A DNA stretch of 64,000 nt, taken from the NCBI RefSeq assembly GCF_964340395.1, contig NC_135559.1:17597550-17661549 (forward strand), written 5' to 3'. A program made the position numbers and the translations under genes. A model generated the notes under the pieces. It saw only the letters and a list, made by a program, of their open reading frames with translations, did not search any database and was not told the DNA's origin. How positions within the stretch are numbered: position 1 is the first letter of the stretch; every line of letters begins with the position of its first letter. The DNA is from Glandiceps talaboti (taxonomy: Eukaryota; Hemichordata; Enteropneusta; Spengelidae). Shown here in pieces: positions 24,625-35,000 of this stretch.

Positions 24625-27600
24625 GTTTAATATATATTACTGTGCAGCAATACATTCTAAATTATACATCAATTATTCCAAGTTATACAGCATCTTTTTT
24701 CTTGAAAAAGTACAAGAAAAAATCGAGATCACTAGCCCCTTGAGTAACAAAAGTAGTTTAATGCATTTTGTTTAATCTACCTCAAATTGCACTGAACCTC
24801 GTCGAAGGAACATTGCAAAATAAAATCATCTCCCTGATGACCAAGTTCTTTGACTTCATCTTTGGTGAGTTGCAATATTTGGTTAAAGCCACTATAGTCT
24901 GGAGTAATGCTGTTAGATTTAAAGGAATTCCAATCCGGGGGGTTTTCACCTTTGACCTTGCGATATTCATCTTTCGGGGTATATTGCGACAGGAAATGTT
25001 CAAATATTGTATGGTCAGTCGTGATATTCAGGAAAGGCTGAAACCAGTCAGGTGATAAATCGTCTTTGGAATCACCAATACCAACTGAAATGAACGAATA
25101 ACTGTTTTGTACAAAATGGAAGCCAAGTCCTACGCATTCCAACAGAAAATACGAGATTTATTAAAATGACAATGCTAGTCTAACGTTCAAAATCGCAATT
25201 CTTTCCCTCTTTACTTAAAATAACCTTAAGGGTGAGTGTTAAAAACATACAGAACTCACACTGTTCGTAACTGTTACATTGTACTGGCAATCTTGAGATT
25301 AATTGTTTATTTCAACAATACAAACTAAATATCGAGGCTGCATGGACCCCTCTCTTAAAGAACTCTGCAAGTTGACATTTCTCTGGTCAGTCAAATTAGA
25401 CAGTTTATACGAAAATGTAAAAGTTGAATGACTACGTTGTTTGACAACTGTTTGAACCACTCCATAACTGTCAATGCATTGCATCTTTATAAACACAATG
25501 TGCTTTCATACCGCACCCGTACCCTATTACAGATGCTTGTATCTATTATCTGTATTGTAGAGTGATTTATATAGCATACAGGTCACAAGGACATTAACAG
25601 CGACCTTGTTCAACCGATTTACACAATGTATTTTCCTTTGCATTCGCGAACAAAATAGAAGTACATGTACCAACGGAAATCGTTTTCAATTGAAAATCCC
25701 ACATTATTAATGAATATTATGATTAATATTGTACGTTTTAATTTTAACAGCACCCTTGATAACGAAGAGTGATATTTTCCTGTAGTTAGTGAGTAGGCGA
25801 AGCCATAATCTCTAACAAAACCTAGAGGTGATATATTCGGTCAGCCCGAATGCTTGATTGCCATTTTGTGTAGGTTTTCATCAAGCATGGCGTCGGAGAA
25901 CATGAAAACTGAAATACTATTCCTCTGTCCAACCAATGTGAATCAGTAGGTTTCTACATTCATCAGGTACTTATGACTCAACCAGCGTCAACCAAAGAGG
26001 ATTTATTACAGTTTACAAAAGAGAGTGAAGAAGCCATCAAGACACAAAACATATCAATGGTATTGAGCCTTTCAGATATCGCTTGTTTGGTCCATGCTGC
26101 ATTGTCTGAAACTTTCCCTCATATTCGTGGTCCATCTGTGGAGTCGGTGTTTCTGACGTATCACAAATTCAGTTCACGTAAACACTTCGACACAGATCTA
26201 GCGACTGTTAAATATGCGCTATTTGATGAAGATGACATTACTGACAGTGAGAAACTAGAGAAGGCGCGAGAATCATACAGACCAAAGGACTCAAAGGAGG
26301 GTTTATGAAACCTGCTGTCGGCCAAAGGTAATTGTGGTACACGAAAGATCGAGAGTATGGAGGAATTCATATCGCATATAGAGAATGGCCGTTTAACACG
26401 TGGAGTGCAAAGTCACTATTTTCAGGCGATTCTGAAGCACTGGATCACAGACAAGGGGTTCACATACGATGTTAAACTTGATAGACTGTTGCTAGAAGAG
26501 TTTATTGATGCAAAGAATATGTTAGCAATTGACGGCTGCGTTTTCAATGATAAAATTCCCCGTCGGTTGATTATGCAAGAGGTGTGGTCTAGCGAATATC
26601 CACAATGTTGCCTTGGGAACATGATACCAGTTGACGTAACTAGCAATCAAGAACAACAACTGTACAGGATCTATGATGAGATCACACATGGTTTGATTTC
26701 AAAAGGGTTCAATGATCAGTTCTTACACATCCAATTGTTTGTTGAAAATGACCAAATGAAAGTGATTGAGGTCAACTGCCGAATGGACCCGTCTCATCCC
26801 TTTATACGCCCACTGTTACCACAATGGTAGTCAGATAGAAGCGTTGGTGGGCCTGATAAAGTGTGGCATGCTACCTGAACCACGACCAAAATCATTGGTT
26901 AAAGCGGATATATTAATACATTCCTCAGCTATAAGATAGACAACATGCTGGATTTTGATGAGGTAGCAAAACTTGGTGATGACGTAGTGACTTTGTTCCA
27001 ACCAGGTGATGACGTCAATGTGGAGACCGCAGACAAGGGGGGAACTAACTTTCTGCTATGTATATGGGAAAACAAAAGCAGGTATGATTTGCAAAATTTA
27101 TATTTTCTATTTACCTTCAATTTATTTAAATCAGGTGTCTGCGGCTTTGACAGAAGAAAACTTTTCATCCGTACAAATGTTATTTTTGCGCAATAATTTG
27201 GTTAAATTTCATAACATATGCACTTTTTGACAAGTCTGCCTTTATTATTACCGTAACGATCACATGACTGTAGACAAAGCTCTGCTTATAAGATTCATGG
27301 GTAATCGTTGTATAGAAAAGAAATTTTTCCAAGATATGAAAACGATACTGAATACATGACAGAGTTACATGTCGGGTTTGTCTTTTTTATGTAGACAAGT
27401 TCTAAGGAAACCGGAGTACAGTCTGAGGCCTGGTTTCAACACGGAATATTTCGAATTCGGGCCAAGAAGTTCAAGTGTGTTGATTTGAAATCCTGTCAGA
27501 TGTGTACTAAAATTAAGCCTTTAAGCAAAATTTTGCTTAAATATGTTATCGAAACCTTGTTTTTGAATAGATTTCTACAACTTGAAGAAAATTCCTTTGT

Positions 27601-28969
27601 ATAAATTCCCAGCAAATAAGAAATGTCCATACCTGAAGTGCAGTTGATTTCGTCACTTCTATCAGAACAATGTCGAATGACGTCACATACTCTATACTTG
27701 TGTAAGCATTCCCCCGAGCCACATTGGAAGAAACCCCTCGGACACAAGGTACCATTTCCAATGCTATCAACAACTGTCAAAAGAGACACAAAGTGAAACG
27801 TTTTTTTTCCATTATTTGCATTGCACTTCTTTCTGTTGCACAAAATCTGTAGCTTGAGGAGTCACATAAACTGAAAGATTTGTCGCTGTGTCCACTCTTT
27901 CACTCAGTCTTTTCACTCAAGTAGCGTGCACAGCGACAAGTATTTCAGTCTAAATGCGTCAATGTACTGAGACCATGATTTCAGTGCAGTGGATTTATTG
28001 TAGTTATATCACAGGTTAAGATCTTCTGAAAACTAAATAGGTAATTTTAAAAGAGGTGGGCCACCGTACATTATTGATAGAGGCTCAGACAACTATAGTA
28101 TAGTGCTCTGATATAGTGAGCACAGTCTTCCTGGTGTATCATCAGCATGCATACACCACTAAACTTTCTCAGCTCTGCAACAGGGTTGTGGCAGGCCTGT
28201 CCTGTTAGGACTGTTACAGGCCTGATCAGTCAGGGCTGGTACACTTCTGATCTATCATGACTAGTACAGGCCTGCTGCCTGCTTTGTGGATTTCTAGCTG
28301 TATAGTATTACTTAGCCATCTTCGCACAAAGTATAAAAGTGTAAAATCATATTTACCAGCGGTTAAAAGACTCTCGTAATGGTTAAAGTTGCTGTCCAGC
28401 TTCATTTCTGTGTCCTCGTCTCCAAATCTGCCGTTGACCAACAACGAACATGTCTGATCCCTCACTTTGTAGTTAAATGACAGACATCTGAAATCCTTAG
28501 TTGACAAGCATTTCTCAGCACATTTTTCGAGTGATAAACGAGGAATGTCAACGGACTGAGGACCAGCTAGGATTCGGTTTGTCATCACTTCAAAAGACGA
28601 CACAGGATTGACACGGAAATCAGTTTTACGATGGTCGATGTACTCTGCAAGAGGCAACAGTTTATTAATTGCCATTACCTCAATCTAAACACAGTCCGTT
28701 ATAGTTTTATGTATAAGTCATATTAAACAGTTGTGAATAAAATATAAAAGGCATATGCCCAATACTGTCATGTCCTTTCCAAGTCGATATGATAGATATG
28801 ATATGATGTGATGCAATCATTTAAATGTCTTTGTAATATACAGCGAAATCATAGTAGGCACAAACATATATATGCACGTGTGCAGAAGCACTACCCGATT
28901 GGATGCATACATACATACATACACACATACATACATAGTATACATACATAGTATACATACATACATACA

Positions 28970-29003
<34 letters not shown>

Positions 29004-32000
29004 CATACATCCATCCACCCACCCATCCATACACGCACGAAAGCAGGCAGGCAGGGAGACATACATACATACATACATACATACATACATACATACATAC
29101 ATACATACATACATACCTTCAGCTTTGACTTCAATTTCACAGAAATGCATGAAGTTTACGTTCTTCTCCAACTGTATCGTCACATACTGACCAACCAAAG
29201 GAATATAACACTCCATAGGTATGATAACATCAGTGGCGGTGAGAACGTCTAATTGTAGTGGTCCAAAACATTTGGGATTTTCCTTTATTTCCATACTTGA
29301 ACCAACTCGAGCCACAGCACCGACATTGCGTTCCCCTGTTTGAAATAAGATTCCTATATCAGCCATTGTGTATTTGCACTGTTCTTTATACCTAGTACTT
29401 GAATACTGTTTATAATTTAACTCGTCTGGTTAGTTAGATGTTGTGGTATATATTGATTCTGGACGACTGCGTAACAGTAGGGTCTCGACTAATGAGGATG
29501 ATTTCATTGTAATCAGAGATGTGAGACAGCTAGCCAAAGACCTTAATCAGGCCTAGAGTCTGATAACACTGAGTCTTTACGAATTGATGAAGATTATTTA
29601 TTAGCAGTGATGATGAGTTATAATTATGAATGAGAGTGTTGTCCTCGAAAGAAAAGTGCACAATGACTTACCTTGAATATTATTATGTTAATTTTAAGTG
29701 ACAAACATTTGAGTATTTTTAAGTCGTGCGGCATGCAAAACAAACTATGGCATACATTTAAACATGTCGATATATTTTGGTCCTAAAGCAGAAGTTACGA
29801 CGACCCTCCCGGAACAACTCCACTCGGTCACTCTGCTTTTCGACTACTTTTACTACAACACTGGCTTCTTTGAAAGTTAACTATATTTCTGTATTGATGT
29901 ATGTATATGCATGTATACTTACCACAACAATCTCCCCTGTTTACAAAAATCACTGTGTATACTCTGTAGAGTTTAAGTAGATTGACCCTCCACCATGGTT
30001 CCGATTTTAATGTTGTGTGCATACAACTTTTGCCCCATACATAGTTACTGTTCCTGTTACCATCAACGGCTCTTGACGCTACTCCCTTGCCGCCCATACT
30101 TATCTGTTCAGCCTCTTTGTGTAAAGCTACGTTTGGTAGTTCGTCTACAAATGCTACAGACAGGACAACAGACAGATGGCAAATAAGCGAGTGGGTAAAA
30201 TCAAAAACTTACAAGCTCAGGAAAAAGTCCAAATTATCACATAGATCGAATCTATGGGCATGGGTTTTAACTATTACCATAAATAACGTTCATTCGTTTC
30301 ACTGTTAGACACTCTTGTAGATATGTAAAAAGAAACAGGAAAGATAACCTTTTATATATGCATATCAGCTGAGTTTGCATTTCAATGTTACAGTTTTGTT
30401 TTTTTCATTTATTCAGTATTTTATGATTGCATTCGTTTAAAAGGGCATATAAGTACATGGGGCTCAGGTTGTAATATGTAGTGTATTTTCTGCTTATTAT
30501 CCCATGTCACTATAATAACATTACTATACTATTATGCTAAAAACATGCAATAATTAGATGTTGTTCCTGAATATTCGTTCAGCTAAGGGAAATACGAGTG
30601 ACCTAAGGGGTCGTTGTCACTACGTGTCGCTAGACGAATAGTCGCAAAACCCTTAGGTCACGAGTATTTTAAATTCCCGGCTGAAGGAAGAAAAATTATT
30701 GGAGAATAACATCGCCAGTAATATCAAAGAAATATCGGGGAAAGTAATAGCAATTTTGAACGTTTTCACTCATGTCGAACACAGTGATATAGACGCGTGT
30801 TGTTGTGATGTAGAACGACCAGCTGCAGGGTATACATTCCATATCTTTGGTTATGCATGGTATACATAATCCATGTAAATCAAGTTGGCTAGAACCACAC
30901 ACATATGCATATTGCAGAATATTTCCCTATCAATAAATTTCTATTGTGATCTTCATGGAATATTTTATATGTTGGGTCACTTTTTATAAACTTATTTAGA
31001 CAGAAACGAAATTAATTCGGTAAACCAATCGTTCGGGACTGATTGGTCTACTTACGTGCTCCGTAGACTTCCACTTCACATAGCTGTAGATTCGAAGTTT
31101 TGTTGTCTTGACGTACACTGGCAAAGCGGCCAGTTACACTTGATTTGCATATTAGTGTGATGACGTCACTATTCACGGTGTCGTTGTACATTACACGTCC
31201 ACAGAACTGCTGGGTGGATATATCCTCGTTTCCACCAACTCTTACAACTGCTCCTGCAAGTTCTTCGCCTGTAAGATTGATAGATTCGTAATTAACAAAA
31301 TACTTTTAAAACAAAAAAAGCAACTGTTATGGACAATGCTAGCTATTGGATATTCTTATTTGTTCACACAACGTGCCTAATCATTATGTAGCTATTGTTT
31401 CAAGAGGTGCGAAGCTTCCAACATTGTTTCTTTCCCATAATGCCCCATTCAACGTACAGCAGACCTCTCCTAAACTAGAATTACCTATGTTCATAATTTT
31501 ATTTCAGAGAGGTCGCGCGATGCAGATTTGGTCAAAATAACCTTTCTTGGTAAAATGTAGCAGTCAGAAAGGATTTTGTGTGACCAGGTTATAAAATATA
31601 GCAATGCTAGTTAGATGTATGTCGAGCTAACTGACATTGTAGAGCTGTTTCTGGTCAACTGGCCTCTATATCATACTTACTGCAACAGTCTTGTCTGTTC
31701 GCTATCTTGACATGATACACCGTATAGGTTTGACCCAGGTCAACTCTCCACCAAGGCTCGTACTCAAAGTCAGTATGTGAACAACTCATTGACCAAAAGT
31801 TCATGTTCTTTATGCCATCAATAGCGTAGAAGGCTACGGTATTGCCATAGTTACTACTCTGTACGGCATCCCTGTGTAAAGCTGCATTCATCATCCATAC
31901 ATCTGAAAACGAAAACAAAGTCACATACAAAATAAAATAAGGTTTACGTGTATCTTATGTCATATTCTAGCGTATGATTCTACTGCATGACATATTATGA

Positions 32001-35000
32001 TTCTGTTGTTTTTTTTTATAATTTGCTCATCACAAAGAAATTTCGATTTCTTAAATTCCCAATGAAAATTTACGCTCAAACCACGACGTATACCTGTTCT
32101 GATATATTATTTCAAGTTAACAATCAGCAGACGACTATTACCCGGACAGCTGCGCATGCGTGCATCATCACGTTCGTGTGACATCACTGCCTGTCTAGAT
32201 TTCTTGTTACGAGCTCATATGTTGAAGTCACGTCCTGCTTAGGTTCATATAAGACACTCACCTGTTGACATCACTTCAACTTCACACAAAATCAATTTTT
32301 CATTTCTTCCTGGTATTTTGATAACAATATATCGGCCTATAATAGGACCACATGTCTTCTTTATTTTACGTGATGATAAAGTGTCCCATATTTCGTCTCC
32401 ACATAGTTGCCCTGGTGCATCTGGATAAGTGCTAACTCGTATTTCTCCACCATAAAGGCTTGCTTCTATAGATAGAAGTATAATAAACAACTTTTGTAAA
32501 AACAAAAAGGGTTTTTTAATCGGAACGTTTTCCAATGTCTCATACATTTTACTTCTAATACCAGAATCTCTCTCGGGTGGCAGTTACAGTCAACGGACCC
32601 GAGGCCTGGTTCAAAAGCAAATATGCTATGAAAATTGTCTAGATAAATACACTCATTAAACACATTTCAAATTATTAATATCTGTTTTCAGTGCTGTTAT
32701 AATAACCGAAATAATTAAAGATATGATGTGTAAAGCTATTAATATATCTTTTTATTACACCTCACCGATGCCATAGACGCTGTCATTGGCTACAAGTGGA
32801 ACACGTGACATTCTAAAAAGAAAATATTGCATCTACATATTTCTGTGGTAACACAATTCATTTTTGACAGCTCAACTTTGACACAGTTTTTGTTCGGTGA
32901 AATAAAATACCCTCTGACTAGTGGTCATGACTGTAATAATACAGTAATGACCACCACCCCTAAGATGGTGATATTGCTACCATGTTTTGTTATATAACTT
33001 TACTATTATCTATTTGCAACATTCTAATGGACAGTGGATATGATGTGTCAATATTTAACCTTGTCATTGCTTCCTGGATTGCTTGTTGTGGCAACATTAT
33101 AAATAATTGTTCATCACGTGACATAGGTTACACTGTTCAAACTCATAGCATATGTGCGTATCTTCTGTAGAAAGAGTGAGACTTTTACAAGTTTACATCA
33201 TGCAACTCAAAAGATAACTTAATGTGTTAATAACATTAGCAAATGAAAGCATAATGACAACTTACGATCACTGCCAACAGCTTTAACATTTTGTTGAGAG
33301 ATGATTATTTCGTGAATCTTAAAGAAATCTCCAAGATCAAGTTTCCACCATGGTTCGTATTCATTGACAGTTACGGCACAGGTCTTTAGCAAAAGGTAGC
33401 CATCGGCCTGATCATCCACAGCATTCTCCGATGGATACAACTCAGTGCTGCTCTGTGCAGTCTGCTTTCCAACGGCAACATTAGCATATTTCGATACTAA
33501 TAAAATAATACATATGTACGACAACATCAACAATGTCACTGTCATTTCTGAATATTTATATTATTATTTAAGTGCAAAAGAAGCTTTATGAACACTTTTG
33601 CTGCTTGCTGAAAACCAGGCAACCTCACTAGGACTACAGAATTGGAAAAGAGCAAACGATTTTGTTGATCAACAAACTATTCGGAACGCTGAATGTGTGC
33701 ATCGACAAGTCATTATGAGTATGATCTGGTCAGTATATTTTAAGGATTGTGTGAAGTGTTTCAGACTATGTCATTGCAACTTTGTGTAAATTACTGACAT
33801 ATCACAATACTTACAGCATGCATCACTCAACTCATCAGTACCATCAGCACAGTCCAATACACCATCACAAAAGAAAATTTGAGGCACACAACGCTTGGTA
33901 TGTTCACATTGAAAATCCGTTGATTTACATTCTATTATGAGATAAATAACTTTTACAACCAATTGAGAAAATGAGTTATGTTAATAACAAATCAGTGTCT
34001 TTGAAAAAGGTTGTTCTTGAAGAAAAGAATAATCAATCTAAGTTCTGTGATCAAGTCTAAGTTCTGTGGCTCTACTGATTAGATAACACTCTTGCTAGAA
34101 TCTTGGATTAATTCATGTGACTTCACACATCTTCGAATCACATACCTCTATTTGGGTGCATGTGAATTGGATAATGTCATATAACTTTGCATTTTCACAA
34201 GTTTACATCACTTATAAGTGTCACAAACATTTATGTTTCCCAAATCATGTTTCGTTTGCCATTAAACTTGGTCATGGACATACCACAGTCCTGTTCATCT
34301 TCACCGTTGTAACAGTTTTCTTTGCCGTTACACACCAAATCTTGACTAAGACATATTCCATCATTACTGCCACTTTCACAGCGAAATTGTCCATCGCCGC
34401 ACTGGCCTAATAAAAATAACGAATACACAATTTCGTCTTCGTTCCTTCAAGCCAGAGTATGTTTCTCAGCTAACGCAAAAAAATGGCGAGACTAGTGCAC
34501 ATGCTGTAAAAAGGTACGTATTTTTCGACCACTGTCGTTGTCGTTCGGAAATGCATATACCGTAATAAACTAAAATCACTGACATATGCTCTGGTACGAT
34601 TGTAAACAAGTGTATGCAAATGCAGGTTCTTGTACGAATGTTCAAATGACAATACATGTGTACATGGTGATAATTATTTTATAATACATATACTGCTATT
34701 GGGAGTTGAGTGCGACTATTTACTATTTGATAATATCATGCAATGACTTGGAGGAATGCAACAATTATTACTTATGACCATGAAATAATCAGAATTGCTG
34801 AGAAAATCACTAGCTTCTTTACGGCAGCGCTTAAGTTACAAATGTCCCCACACAGAGACGGAAAAACGTGCTCTGGCTTGCGAGCATGAATGTGTACATG
34901 GAAATTGAAGAATTAAATAAAACCCTTGTTAGAAATATCAATTCGTGCATCGATTTGTTTACAAATAACATTGACTGTTACCATAGTTACAATTCTCCTC

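Noticed and set aside
24497-24775. 92-codon ORF of Ile-Tyr repeats
   Set aside because: AT dinucleotide microsatellite.
32766-32812. Small exon-like piece (tttttag...GGCATCG|GTGAGG) between lectin half-exons
   Set aside because: In the phase required by exon 6 it contains an in-frame stop, whereas exon 6 joins exon 7 directly in phase. At most it is a cryptic exon.
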